A stretch of DNA of 64,000 nucleotides, taken from the NCBI RefSeq assembly GCF_035594125.1, contig NC_087181.1, positions 6,393,340 through 6,457,339 of the forward strand. The letters run 5' to 3'. A program made the translations under genes and the position numbers. The DNA is from Scylla paramamosain (Eukaryota; Arthropoda; Malacostraca; Decapoda; Portunidae). The first letter of the stretch is position 1. Each line of letters begins with the position of its first letter. This document shows, one piece after another, positions 10,281 to 21,022 of the stretch. Under the pieces are notes generated by a model. That model was not told the origin of the DNA. It saw only the letters and a program-made list of their open reading frames with translations, and did not search any database.

Positions 10281-10360
10281 CTGCCGGCAGCACGTGACGC
10301 ACTCTCTCTCTCATGGGAAATGTCCGCCCAGCAGATAGGTGATTTTGCTGAAGTAAAATT
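10281..10360. repeat. DIRS-1 right terminal repeat (R)
   Basis: 10313-10360 (starting ATGGGAAATGTCCGCCCAGC, ending GAAGTAAAATT) is complementary to 6607-6654. The inner part CTGCCGGCAGCACGTGACGC is inverted relative to 6408-6427. It abuts LTR sequence AAAGTATTTACC directly. Confidence 0.9.
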
Positions 10361-10616
10361 AAAGTATTTACCTTGGTCACCATCCTGCCCGTCTTTGTCT
10401 GAGCGCGACTTGGCCGTGAGTGATGCCCGCAGGCGACTAGCAGGTTAACCCCACACTACCAACAAGTGAGCATCGGCTTCGGTGCTTAATATAGCATTAA
10501 ATACTGATACTTACACATATTACACGTTTTCATGCAAATAGAAAACCATTGAACATTTCACTTATATATGCCGAGGAATAATGACATGAGGTACATACGC
10601 TTTACATACAGTAACA
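10361..10616 (-). repeat. BEL-1 5' LTR, right part
   Basis: 256 bp continuing the LTR broken at 6302. It ends ACATACAGTAACA and is followed by the TTACA target duplication. Seven transitions separate it from the matching part of the left LTR. Confidence 0.93.
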
Positions 10617-10880
10617 TTACATCTCTAGCTATCTTCTACTGCTATTTTCATGCTAACTGCTCTTCTGATTTTGCTCACTGCATGCCTCTCTTCCTCCTGT
10701 GGACTTGCTACATAAGAGTTTCTTATTTCTCTCACACCTATTCTGTCCACCTCTCTAATGCAAGAGTTAACCAGTATTTTCAATCATTCACCCCTTTGTC
10801 TGGTAAACTCTGGAACTTCCTGCCTGCTTCTGTATTTCCACCTTCTTATGACTTGAATTCCTTTAAGAGAGAGGTCTCAA
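10617..10880 (+). mobile_element. LINE-A copy A1, 3' segment
   Basis: Continues A1 after BEL-1: the end of the RT-downstream domain (VNQYFQSFTPLSGKLWNFLP, then [12 protein letters not shown]). It breaks off at 10880 inside the conserved FKREVS-RHL region, before the usual 3' tail and poly-A, at the edge of unassigned DNA. Confidence 0.88.
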
Positions 10881-10984
10881 CACCTCAACCTGCTAGAGGT
10901 GGCCAAAGTGGTGATGCAGGGCTTCCACCACGGTGCTGTATAATGCCCTATGGGCCAGCATCAGGTGCCCCAGGACTTCTACTG
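10881..10984. other. Unassigned spacer
   Basis: About 100 bp between the broken end of A1 and the Penelope remnant. It is GC-richer than its neighbours and includes a small inverted pair CCACCTCAACC/TGCTAGAGGTGG-like. I see no gene. Confidence 0.4.
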
Positions 10985-12215
10985 TATATATACCCGGGCA
11001 GGAGATTTTCTAACATACAGGTTTCATTAAATGAGATGGCTATTTCAGCATTTATTAACTTCTTTAAGATATTTTCTTTATATCTTATGATTTTCCTTTT
11101 CTCTTTTGTAATTTGGTTTATGACTTCACTGAAGCTGGTAATTTTTCACTAGATCACAATTTCAGGTTTCTTAATCCTTCTTCAGTAGTAGTGTGTTGTA
11201 GCCAAGGTGGGTATGGTTGTAGCCACTGCATGGCCAAATATTTATTCAGTGGCTCATGGGTTTACCCTGGCTCACAAGCATCACTGATTGGCTGACTGCT
11301 CACTGCTGCTGGACTCATTATACAGTGGCTGTGATTGGCTGTTTCTTTTCATGCTTGGCGGGGCTTGAAGGATGTCAGCTTGTACATTGAATTCAGGGCT
11401 GGATTCTCTGATGTACAAGGCTTCTAGTATTGCAAGACACTTTGCATCAGTACACGTCCACAATTTTGGTATTCTCTTCTAGACATCGTCTTGTGATCTT
11501 GATGATGTGTTGCTGCTGTAAGTGTTTCTTAGGGGCCGGATGATAGGTGGCAGGTGAGGCATCAAGACAGCTTCATTGTCATCATGCCAATGTAGGATGA
11601 AGGGAGGGCTTCACTGTTTCCTCAATTGCAAGTGAACCTACATATAAAATGGGACTTTTGGGTTGTCTCTGTTTCCATGAGGGGATTGTTTCTGAGCAGG
11701 AGGTGGCTGGTATTCTTATTCTTATAGTATATTTGGAGGTTAATTTTTCTTTCCAGGTCAGTGGGCTTCATGTTTCTTTTTGCTATTTGTATGATAATCC
11801 TCTCTTCTTTGTATGCAGTAGAGAAGGCACAGTAAAATATGTTGATGTTGGGTTTTCTTGCATCTTCAGAGGAGCAGGAGCTATGCTACTTATCAGTGAT
11901 CTTTTTAGTGAGGCAGATGATATTCTTTTCACTGAAGCCATTGTTAATCAATACTTGCAATACCTTTTCTATTTCTTTATGTACTTGCTGCCAAATATTG
12001 CAGTGTGTGAATGCCCTGAGGATGTAGGCATCAATGGTAGAGCCCTTGTATCTGTCAGGACATTTGTGCTTTCCATTAAGACAGTGTCTGGGATTAGTAA
12101 GTTTGGTGTATACTTCTGTATTAAAGGATTCTTGCTGCTGTATATATGTACATATATGGTAGCCAATCCTGTGCTCAACATTTCAACAAAGACAGTTGAA
12201 ACCACATACAAAGTA
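10985..12215 (-). pseudogene. Penelope-like element remnant (RT C-terminus, linker, GIY-YIG end)
   Basis: Read on the minus strand, about 12110-11890 gives TEVYTKLTNPRHCLNGKHKC, then AFTHCNIWQQVHKEIEKVLQ, the post-RT region of Penelope-like elements. It is followed by KINLQIYYKNKN and a CRFTC cysteine motif of the linker. Near 11463-11281 it ends LAILEALYIRESSPEFNVQ and PSMKR, the C-terminal end of the GIY-YIG endonuclease. Stops interrupt the frame several times, so it is dead. RT palm motifs upstream are missing. The AT-rich tail down to about 11000 resembles the untranslated 3' end; its border is uncertain. Confidence 0.8.
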
Positions 12216-12621
12216 AGTCAAGTAATCTATTATGAATTTATGAGCTTCATCTGCTAGGCTGCATCTGCTAGGCACAACACATCTCTTCACTACTATATAG
12301 CTGGTAAAGATTTGTTTTGTTTACTGATCATATTAAATAAATTTCACTTTTGAATCCATGAGTTACTACTGGCCTTTTCTATCACGTTTGTATATCTGAA
12401 TTTTTTTTATTTAAGAATTTTGATCCCAGTGTTTAGGTCAACAGAACTTGATCTATACTCAAGAAAATACAGTTTATATATATTTAGTGCATGATACAGT
12501 GACATACACTATTCATACCAGAAAATATGATACTAGTGCTTCTGTTGGTAGCCATGGAGATCATTTTTCATTAAAGAAGCCTGCCACCATCCACTTTCGT
12601 TTCAGCCATGAAGAAAGCAGG
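12216..12621. other. Unassigned AT-rich sequence
   Basis: No convincing coding signal. It includes T-rich tracts and the region just upstream of the Myb-like gene, so a promoter may lie here, but no clear motif was seen. Confidence 0.35.
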
Positions 12622-13996
12622 ATGGAGTCCCAACCGCAGCAGGCTGTCTCCAGCAATGACACCCTGGTGCTGGTGGGGCAAAGGGCCAGCCCTATAAATT
12701 CCCTAGAGCGTGAGCACCTCTCTAAGCTTGTACGGAATGAAATTATCTTAGCCAATGAGAGCACAGATGGGAAAGTCATGGCCATGAAAAAATTAGCATG
12801 GGAGAGGGTTGCCCTCCATTTTAATGCAGCTGGATATTGTGAGAAGAGAACAGTATATCAGCTGCAAAAAGTATGGGAGTGCATTAAAGGAAAGTAAGTA
12901 TGTGCATGCGATAGACCTAATTGAATATAGGAAAAGAACCCCATAGGGCTAGTCAGTGCTCCATATTGTTCAGGACAGAGCTTTGCAGATTTAAGTTAGT
13001 GTATCATAAGGCTAAAAGCTATGTCTGATTTTGATATTTATCATGAATAATAGATATTATTTTGACTTGATGCAAGTTGAAGTGAAAAGAAAATACAATA
13101 CAATAATCCCATAACAATGAAATACCTTTTTCTTATTTATTTATTTTTTTTAATGCAGGGCTAAACATAAACATGCTAATGTCAAATGTAAATCATGTAA
13201 AACTGGTAGTGGTGCAGCTCCTCCTCCCATCCCTGAAGCAAGTGCCAATAAGGTGCTCACCATTCCAGGCACATAAACTGATGACCTTGGCTGTGATTTT
13301 GACAGTGATGCTGTCAGATGTAAGCTTACAGTTGTTTCTTTATTTGAATAATTTTTTACTTATACTGGATAGTTTGAGATGCATTATTGTTTATAGTGAA
13401 TTATTAAAACTGCATTTAAGTGGATTAACAGCACTGTAAGTTTGGTCTGCTGTTTTCTTGGTTACTGGAGTTTCCATATGGATCTCCACATCTGTCATGG
13501 AGATTCAAATTGTATTGTTACAGACACTCATTTCTACATTTTCATTTGCACCCACATGTTAATTCTATAATACATTGAATATTAACTATGAATATCTGCT
13601 CCCACCAATTATGCAATCATTGACTGCTGTTGTGGTGTAGCAGTTAGGACCAATAAAAAATTCTAGGTTGGGCTTAGTGCTCACTTTTATTTGTCTGATC
13701 ATGTTACATGCAGTTTGAATATCTTTTCACTGATTTCATCTTTAGCCAAGAGACATTCTGCGATGTTATCAGTCATCTTACATATGTATTCCTTCATACT
13801 GCCAACACATTCAAATGCTGATATGTATGAATTTAGTTATCCAGAATTAGTTTGTATTATTGTTACCTAAGATTACTTGTATTTTTGCAACTACCATTAC
13901 CTTTACATTAATTTGCTTCTGATTGCAGCTGTCCAGAGAAAAGAAGCAGTGCATCCTGTAACTTCATATAAGGAGATCATACCACAGGAAGAGTAG
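12622..13996 (+). pseudogene. Myb/SANT-like gene Myb-1, three exons, one in-frame stop
   Basis: Exon 1 (12622-12893) starts MESQPQQAVSSND and carries a Myb/SANT-like fold: EREHLSKLVRNEIILANE, then KLAWERVALHFNAAG, then YQLQKVWECIK. A consensus donor GTAAGTA follows. Exon 2 (13159-13319, after a T-rich tract and TGCAG) keeps phase and encodes KHKHANVKCKSCKTGSGAAP plus a Pro-rich tail, but TAA at 13274-13276 stops it. Exon 3 (13929-13996) restores phase and ends at TAG. This layout matches the Myb-like partner proteins of PIF/Harbinger transposons (compare 57137-59627); some relatives are host genes. No transposase lies nearby. Confidence 0.72.
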
Positions 13997-14128
13997 GTGC
14001 TAGCTACATGTGGGTACTCCAGTATCTGGATGCACCACCTCCAAATCCTTGGAGATGCCAACATCTTTACCCAAAGTTAGTGTACAGAATCGTGCATTAT
14101 TACTTTTTACAGAATGAATATCATTGTA
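13997..14128. other. Downstream region of Myb-1
   Basis: AT-rich, no coding signal; could be the 3' untranslated region. Confidence 0.35.
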
Positions 14129-14348
14129 CAATAAGGTCCCAGTTTATATCAAAGTTAGATCCATGGAACATGACAAGCCAGTTTTGACTACCACCTGAGT
14201 TTATGTACTTTTCATTCTTGTCATCAAAGTAGATATATTGTGGTATTTTCAACAATTTAATATGTCTTTCATTTATATAAGTATGATCTCATGATATACT
14301 GTAATGTACAGTGAGATAAGATTATATAAAATGAAGTAGTAAGAATGC

Positions 14349-14575
<227 letters not shown>

Positions 14576-14816
14576 TTAGATGCATCCTGGTCACGTACAT
14601 ATTCAGCCTGAAACTCGTAAGAGATTTATCTGCGCAATTACCTAATTTTACACTATAAATTTCCTTACTTCCCCTTTTCCATTAAATTTGAGACTAAGTA
14701 TTTAGAAGAATTTCTCTTGACAGTGAAGTAATCAGTATTCATCTAGTCTCTCTAATTTAATCAGTAGAATTTTTAGAATTAAAGACCGCATGGGGAACAG
14801 TGTGTGGGTGGGTGTC

Positions 14817-14918
<102 letters not shown>

Positions 14919-15122
14919 ACACTGCCCCCACTTCCTTGTACCCCCTCCCCTTAGTGGCAGAGGGAGAGGTGCGTTTTCCACAGTCACTACCCAGCACTTG
15001 AATGGAACAAACATACTGAGACATGTTCTAATATTTGACAGAGACTAGGAAGGGATAACAGTTAGTTGGTTTTAGTTGCCTTTAAGGGGATAAATGAGTC
15101 ATTACCGGTCCATTTATATAGA

Positions 15123-15171
15123 ATAGGAGTCTCCAAAGTAGTCTACCAGAGACTACTTTGGAGACTCCTAT
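15123..15171. repeat. Perfect hairpin 1
   Basis: 22-bp perfect arms (ATAGGAGTCTCCAAAGTAGT plus CT) around a 5-nt loop ACCAG. Three bases separate it from a second hairpin. Confidence 0.9.
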
Positions 15172-15174
15172 ACT

Positions 15175-15211
15175 CTGGGTATGGTGTGTGTATAATACAC
15201 ACCATACCCAG
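15175..15211. repeat. Perfect hairpin 2
   Basis: 15-bp arms CTGGGTATGGTGTGT and ACACACCATACCCAG around a 7-nt loop GTATAAT. No coding frame uses it. Confidence 0.9.
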
Positions 15212-16489
15212 GGAAGTGACTCCTTGGCTGCACGAGTGTGCAGGCCAAGCTCTCACAGTGAACAGTGAATGACCCTCCTGTGTGTTTGTGGGCGCTCTTT
15301 TGTAGTAGTTTCTTGTATCCCTTGTTAGTGACCCTGTTATGTTCTAAATGCTACTGCTGCCTGATGCAATTCAGCTGCAGAGGACTTGAGTAATTAGCCA
15401 TGTAGTGAACTTTACTCCCTCCTCAGGTCCTGATAAGGCCTGGCATCCAGGGGGCAGTAAACGACACTACTCGGCTTGAGGCCATAACATGCCGTTGGAC
15501 AGTGGGAGGATTCGTCACAGAGAGTGGATGTGCATTTACACAATTTACACATGACCCTGTTCAGTGGCAAGACCACCAAATGAACAACCCATACACCCAA
15601 GTGCCACCAACAGCACTGTGATGGCACCCACTGTCACCAGCACAACAGATGGCAAAAGTTGGCATATTATCAGATAACATATTTTTTACTTTAAAAGAAA
15701 AGTTGCAGTTAAAGTGATGTAATGCTACATAGATAATGAAGAAAATTTGTACAATCTCCTTTTCATATATCCCTCTCTACATCCTCCAGCCAGAGAGGAG
15801 GAAAATCTAATACAATAATAATGATAATTAACAACAACTAGCCATAACAAAAGCCTTCCAATTTAGTTTTATTGACAGAATAAAATGCTTTTGTCTTCAG
15901 TGTTCTGCTGTCCACCACACTATAGCATGTCGCCACTGTTGTGGTGGGTCACAAGGCACAGCCAGTCATCTGCCACACTACTCGTGCAGGCTTTCTAACT
16001 CACCCTGCCAACATACATTTTCTTCCTTGATATTAACATGCACATGCATTTTCATTAATCTCACAATAAGATTTAATTCTTCAAAATTTTGTTACAGGTC
16101 ACAGGATATTTAAAACCAGTCAGCTGTGACGCTGCTCACACATGTTCACCTACCTCCTCAGTCATTCATCCTGCCAACATAAATAAAACTCTTAACATTA
16201 ACATTCATGTACATTTTTATTAATCTTACAATAAGATTTGAATTATAGTAAACTTTATTACTGCTAGATTATATCAATCATTTACAAATGTTAAAGAAAA
16301 ATACCAGTTGCATTCCTATCTTTAACATAAATAAAAATAATTAGTAGAATCTCTGACTAATCAAGGAAAAGTTGAATTGATGTAGCACATACCTGCTTTT
16401 GTGTTGAAGTTGGAGTCAGAATTGCCTCTAGAGATTCTGGGTCTAAATCTAAACTTCAAGCTGGTGTTGAATCTCAGAATTTAGATGAT
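15212..16489. other. Unassigned interior of Tigger remnant
   Basis: About 1.3 kb with no recognisable protein. Two AT-rich stretches share the phrase ACATTTTCATTAATCTCACAATAAGATTT-like at about 16040 and 16210, indicating an imperfect direct repeat of roughly 165 bp spacing. Confidence 0.4.
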
Positions 16490-17060
16490 TCTCAGGAAGG
16501 GGATGATTCCTTAGATGGAGAATAGAATTTGGGATATGGTTGAGGCATAGTTGCTGTATTTAAAGATTGCTTGGCAGCATAATGCTTCATCTTGTAGATT
16601 TGCCACCAACTAGATACCACATATTCCATTCCTTTGTAAGCTAGCAAAACATTCAGTGTTGGGATCCTGTTCTTCAGATTCATCTGTTATTTTCTTCAGG
16701 GATTCTAAAGGATATGCCACTTTTAGTGTGAACTGTTGCAGTGGTCCTGCCTCATTTTTATCATCCTCCGCCTGTTTCCCCACTGCCATCAGATCTTCAT
16801 TGCTCAATTCCTTATCTTCATATTCGAGAAGCTCATTTATGTCAGTTTAATTGATGTCAAGATTTAAGTTATTTCCAAGTATACACAGCTACACTTAGCC
16901 TCATGTACACTTTCATAATCAAATCCTTCAAAATCTCTAAGATTAGGGCACACATTTTCCATGCACCAATCCTGTTTGACCATGTCACTTTAGACCAAGA
17001 CTTTCCTCTTTTTTTCATACCACTGTAAAAATTGCAATCTTTCCAGAAATCCATGAGATT
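16490..17060 (-). pseudogene. Tigger/pogo transposase C-terminal fragment
   Basis: Frames at 16869-17054 (MDFWKDCNFYSGMKKRGKSW), 16610-16807 (ELSNEDLMAVGKQAEDD when read with its upstream bases, then ESEEQDPNTECFASLQRN) and 16492-16683 together follow the tail of Tigger-type DDE transposases. That tail has an FWK..NIYD segment, an acidic LTNEDL segment and a DPNxERF motif. All catalytic residues lie upstream and are absent, and the right inverted repeat is only about 80 bp away, so the 5' part of the gene has been deleted. Frameshifts separate the blocks. Confidence 0.68.
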
Positions 17061-17142
17061 TTTTTTTTCCCTCCATTTTCAGTTGCACTGATTTATGAAC
17101 ATGACATAAGCTGAAACCGACATAACTTGAGACCTTACTATA

Positions 17143-17445
17143 GACATACACTGATAAGGAAAAGCATTGTTATTGTTACTGTTGTGCTAAAATTAACCTG
17201 ATTATGGGATATTTAGTTTTAGTAATCCTGGCTTTCATTATCTTGCTTGGCAGAGCCAGCTGACAAACACACCTGTGCTCCAAGAGCCATCAACATCCCA
17301 ACACAATGTATCCAAAGGACCAGAGGATGATGCCAAAATAACTTATGAGTATTGAGTTTATTGAACCTTGATGAAATTTGTTATTTAAACTTTATATTTC
17401 ATGTATATATTACATTCATATAAATGAGTACCAATTAACACCCTT
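17143..17445. other. Unassigned AT-rich sequence
   Basis: No gene or repeat recognised between the Tigger right end and LINE copy A2. Confidence 0.35.
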
Positions 17446-18408
17446 TGTGACTGCTGGCATCTAGCCATATATCTATATCAATCTCTTCTTCATCTTTCCC
17501 TCCTGTTTCAATCTGAAGACACCACTGCCATCTCATCTACTATTTCTAAAGCTGAACTCTGTTCAAACCTTTTGCTAAAAACTGTACTCTTGATGATTCT
17601 GAATTTGTTCCTCCCTTTCCTCCACCATCCTACTATTTCATACCTCTTATCAAGATTCATGCTGGCTGTAATCCATGGAAAGTGTTTGGACCTGATGGCA
17701 TATTTCCAATTGTTCTCTAAAACTGTGCCTCTGTGTTTCCACCTTGCCTGGTCAAACTCTCTCACCATCTACCTTTCTCTTTTTGCTGGAAATTTGCCAA
17801 CATTCAGCCTGTTCCTAAAACAGGTCACTGATCTAACCCTTCAAACTATTATCTTATTACTTTAATTCTCTGCTCTTCTAAAGTTTTCTAATCTATGCTT
17901 AACAGGAAGATTTTTAAACAACCATTGTTTCCATTCTACCAGTGATCTTCTGGTTTTTCTAACTCAGCCTGTTTTAGGAATTTTGGTGAAACTGTTGCTT
18001 TAGACATATCAAAAGCATTTGATAAAGTCTAGCTTAAAGTTTTAATTTCAAAACTGTCCCCATACACCTTCTATCTGTCTCTGTACCTTCATCTCAAGTT
18101 TCCTATCAGACTATTCTACTGTTGCAGTCATTGTTCTTCAGTGTGTTAATAGTGGTGTTCTTCAAGGCTCTGTTCTGTCATCCACTCTTATTCTATTACT
18201 AATCAATTATCTTAGCCAAACCTGTTGTCCTATCCACTCCTATGCTAATGATATTACTCTACACTATTCCTCATTTTTTCTTAGACATCCAACCCTTCAG
18301 GAATTAGGTAATTCATGTAGGGAAGCCACGGAACACCTTGACTTTGGCTGAGTAAATTTAATGGTATTTAGTGCCTCAAAACCCAATCCTTCTATTTATC
18401 ATGACAAT
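17446..18408 (+). mobile_element. LINE-A copy A2, old and fragmented
   Basis: Diverged RT segment: recognisable from a GACTGCTGGCATCTAGCCA-like block through the [10 protein letters not shown] region (about 18000-18030) to the ASKTQ region (about 18370). Many indels and stops make it the most decayed LINE-A copy here. Both ends are truncated, and its 3' side abuts LINE-B copy B1 with no poly-A. Confidence 0.85.
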
Positions 18409-18900
18409 ACACCCAAAGTTGGAGCATGCCACATTCTTATGGTCTCCACATAGGAAGAAAAATAGAAGGAAATTGGATAGAATATAGAGGACAGCAATGA
18501 AAATGGTCCCAGAACTGGAGAAGAAGACTTATGAAGAGAGACTGCAAGAAATGAGATTAACAGCATTGGAAGAGAAAGCAGAATGGGAAGACTTGATAAT
18601 AATGTACAAATTAATAAACCATATGGAAAATATAGATGGACAAGTTTTGGAGATGCTTGTAAATGAGGGAACAAGATGTATGAGAGGACATACAAAAAAG
18701 ATTAAGAGTAAATATTTCAGTTTCCTGAGTTGAAGCACTGATCCTTGGAATAGATTAAGTGAGGAAGTGGTTACAGCTATCAGTGTGAGCAAATTTAAAG
18801 AGAAATTGGATAAATGTAGATATGGAGACAGGACAAATGAGCTTTAGTTCAGACCTTGTACAATACAACAAGGTAAATACCAGAGCTGGGCACTCTGGTA
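18409..18900 (+). mobile_element. LINE-B copy B1, 3' end (CR1-like)
   Basis: The frame begins PKLEHATFLWSPHRKKNRRK, then MKMVPELEKKTYEERLQEMR, then EWEDLIIMYKLINHMENIDG and TRCMRGHTKKIKSKYFSF. These are the conserved C-terminal segments of this LINE family (compare 41640-41850 and 62700-63100). It is heavily 5' truncated, keeping only the last 500 bp, as is common for LINEs. It ends near the ACAAGGTAAATACCAG tail. Confidence 0.82.
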
Positions 18901-19489
18901 AATACCAGAGCAGGTCACTTCAGCAATTGCAGGTCATTTTTGTTTGTGGATTTGCATTTGTGGCAAAATCCCCACAAATTTACTTTCGCAAATACAAACA
19001 TACCCACAAACCACATGCAAGCTGAAACTTGTTTTGGGTTGCCAAAACTTGCCATATCTGAACTGTCAAGTTGGCAACTAGAAGCTTTTAGATCAGGCCT
19101 AATGTTGCCAACTTAGCACTTTTGACGCTAAATATAGCGATTTTCATAATAATCTAACACCAAAGATTTACGTTTTTTATTCCATAACTAGCCTCCTTTT
19201 TTGTTCTATTTAGTGCCATACTTCAAAATATTCACCTGCAATTTAGCGCCTTTTTTTTCTTATGCTGGTGCCTTGCAAAATTTTTTGTTGGCAACTCTGC
19301 ATTGTTGCTGCTGCCCTGCACACGCCTCCTTCAATCCTTCTCCACACTTCCAGCCAGTCTGCTGTGTCAACTCTATTGTTATAGTGAACATTTTCGGTGC
19401 CTTAAGTAAGTTAAATTTTTTGCATTTATATTATCAATTTAAATATTACTGTGACTCAGTGAGTGTCCTGAATTAATAGTATAGTTCAT
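18901..19489. other. Unassigned sequence
   Basis: No gene recognised. It contains duplicated short phrases (GGTAAATACCAGAG twice at about 18892-18911, and several GTTGCCAAC-like words at 19030-19120). Confidence 0.35.
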
Positions 19490-19816
19490 CAAATGTGACA
19501 AAAGCCTTGTCAAGGACCTTTCTTAATCCATTTTTTACTGTTCCTATTAACCTTTCCCGTATGGCACCAAACCAGGGGTTCAAGCTTGGATGAATTTCCA
19601 TTCACAATTAACTGAGGTCAAATAATTGTTTATCTGAGAGTCTAGCATAATTTTCTTGATGTAACTGGCAGCAGTGATGAGTGATGAAGGTTGTTACATT
19701 GTCACTTAATATAAGTTGTGGTTGACCCTGTCTGCTTGTGAACCATCTAAAGGCACTGAGGAAGTTTTGACTTTTTAAATACAATACCAGTTCTAAATAT
19801 ATGGGTGTAGTGGTAG
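19490..19816 (-). pseudogene. BEL-2 integrase core, C-terminal piece
   Basis: Minus-strand reading gives FLSAFRWFTSRQGQPQLILS then DNVTTF, the second catalytic aspartate region of BEL/Pao integrases. Further on, WKFIQA and TPGLVPYGKG lie around the glutamate region, with stops. It continues the frame found at 23110-24145; LINE copy A3 separates them. The DUF5641 end and LTR are not found to the left. Confidence 0.85.
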
Positions 19817-20371
19817 TTTTTTTTTTTTCATGTAGGAAGGACACTGGCCAAGGGCAACAAAAATCCAATAAAAAATATGCCCACTGAAATGCCAGTCCCA
19901 TAAAAGGGTCAAAGCAGTGGTCAAAAATTGATGAATAAGTGTCTTGAAACCTCCCTCTTGAAGGAATTTAAGTCATAGGAAGGTGGAAATACAGAAGCAG
20001 GCAGGGAGTTCCAGAGTTTACCAGAGAAAGGGATGAATGATTGAGAATACTGGTTAACTCTTGCATTAGAGAGGTGGACAGAATAGGGGTGAGAGAAAAA
20101 AGAAAGTCTTGTGCAGCGAGGCCGCAGGAGGAGGGGAGGCATGCAGTTAACAAGATCAGAAGAGCAGTTAGCATGAAAATAGCGGTAGAAGACAGCTAGA
20201 TATGCAACATTGCGGTGATAAGAGAGAGGCTGAAGACAGTCAGTTAGAGGCAAGGAGTTGATGAGACGAAAAGCTTTTGATTCCACCCTGTCTAGAAGAG
20301 CAGTATGAGTGGAACCCCCCAGACATGTGAAGCATACTCCATACATGAACGGATAAGGCCCTTGTACAGAG

Positions 20372-21022
20372 TTAGCAGCTGGGGAATGAGAAAAACTGGC
20401 GGAGACGTCTCAGAACACCTAACTTCATAGAACCTGTTTTAGCTAGAGATGAGATATGAGGTTTCCAGTTCAGATTATAAGTAAAGGACAGACCGAGGAT
20501 GTTCAGTGTAGAAGAGGGGAACAGTTGGGTGTCATTGAAGAGGGGATAGTTGTCTGGAAGGTTGTGTCGAGTTGATAGATGGAGGAATTGAGTTTTTGAG
20601 GCATTGAACAATACCAAGTTTGCTCTGCCCCAATCAGAAATTTTAGAAAGATCAGAAGTCAAGCGTTCTGTGGCTTCCCTGCATAAAATGTTCACCTCCT
20701 GAAGGGTTGGACGTCTATTAAAAGACGTGGCAAAGTGCAGGGTGGTATCATCATTATAGGAGTGGATAGGACAAGAAGTTTGGTTTAGAAGATCATTAAT
20801 GAATAATAAGAAGAGAGTGGGTGACAGGACAGAACCCTGAGGAACACCACTGTTAATAGGAGAATTAGGAGAAGAACAGTGACTGTCTACCACAGCAGCA
20901 AAAGAATGGTCAGAAAGGAAACTTGAGATGAAGTTACAGAGGGAAGGATTGAAACTGTAGGAGGGTGGTTTGGAAATCAAAGCTTTGTGCCAGACTCTAT
21001 CAAAAACTTTTGATATGTCCAA
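20372..21022 (-). pseudogene. A3 reverse transcriptase C-terminal block
   Basis: 216-codon frame with [34 protein letters not shown] and IHSYNDDTTLHFA. The active box is YNDD rather than the YADD seen in other copies. The downstream thumb continues ([20 protein letters not shown]) and breaks near 20380 before the C-terminal part at 19921-20346. Confidence 0.85.

Larger units (their letters stand above)
6303..10360 (-). mobile_element. DIRS-1, DIRS-like tyrosine-recombinase retrotransposon, deletion derivative
   Basis: About 4.06 kb, genes on the minus strand in the order gag, partial RT fused to a methyltransferase-like domain, then tyrosine recombinase. The borders are exact because the interrupted LTR has an intact partner: target ACAAAATT/AAAGTATT is split with no target duplication. 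The left end carries a 92-bp inverted repeat and an internal complementary region; the right end carries a matching terminal repeat. The RT active-site half and RNase H are deleted, so it is probably non-autonomous. Confidence 0.92.
2197..10616 (-). mobile_element. BEL-1, BEL/Pao LTR retrotransposon inserted in A1 and interrupted by DIRS-1
   Basis: Complete but internally deleted BEL/Pao element. The two LTRs begin TG and end CA on the plus strand. They are 528 bp each once the DIRS-1 insertion (6303-10360) is removed from the right one. A perfect 5-bp target duplication, TTACA, lies at 2192-2196 and 10617-10621, as expected for this superfamily. Removing BEL-1 and one TTACA restores continuous LINE-A sequence. 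Without DIRS-1 the element is about 4.36 kb, short for BEL/Pao. The protease and most of the integrase are missing, so it should be non-autonomous. Confidence 0.93.

Noticed and set aside
11649..12257. 202-codon plus-strand frame with hydrophobic stretches
   Set aside because: Antisense to the Penelope-like coding segments, which show conserved motifs in order.
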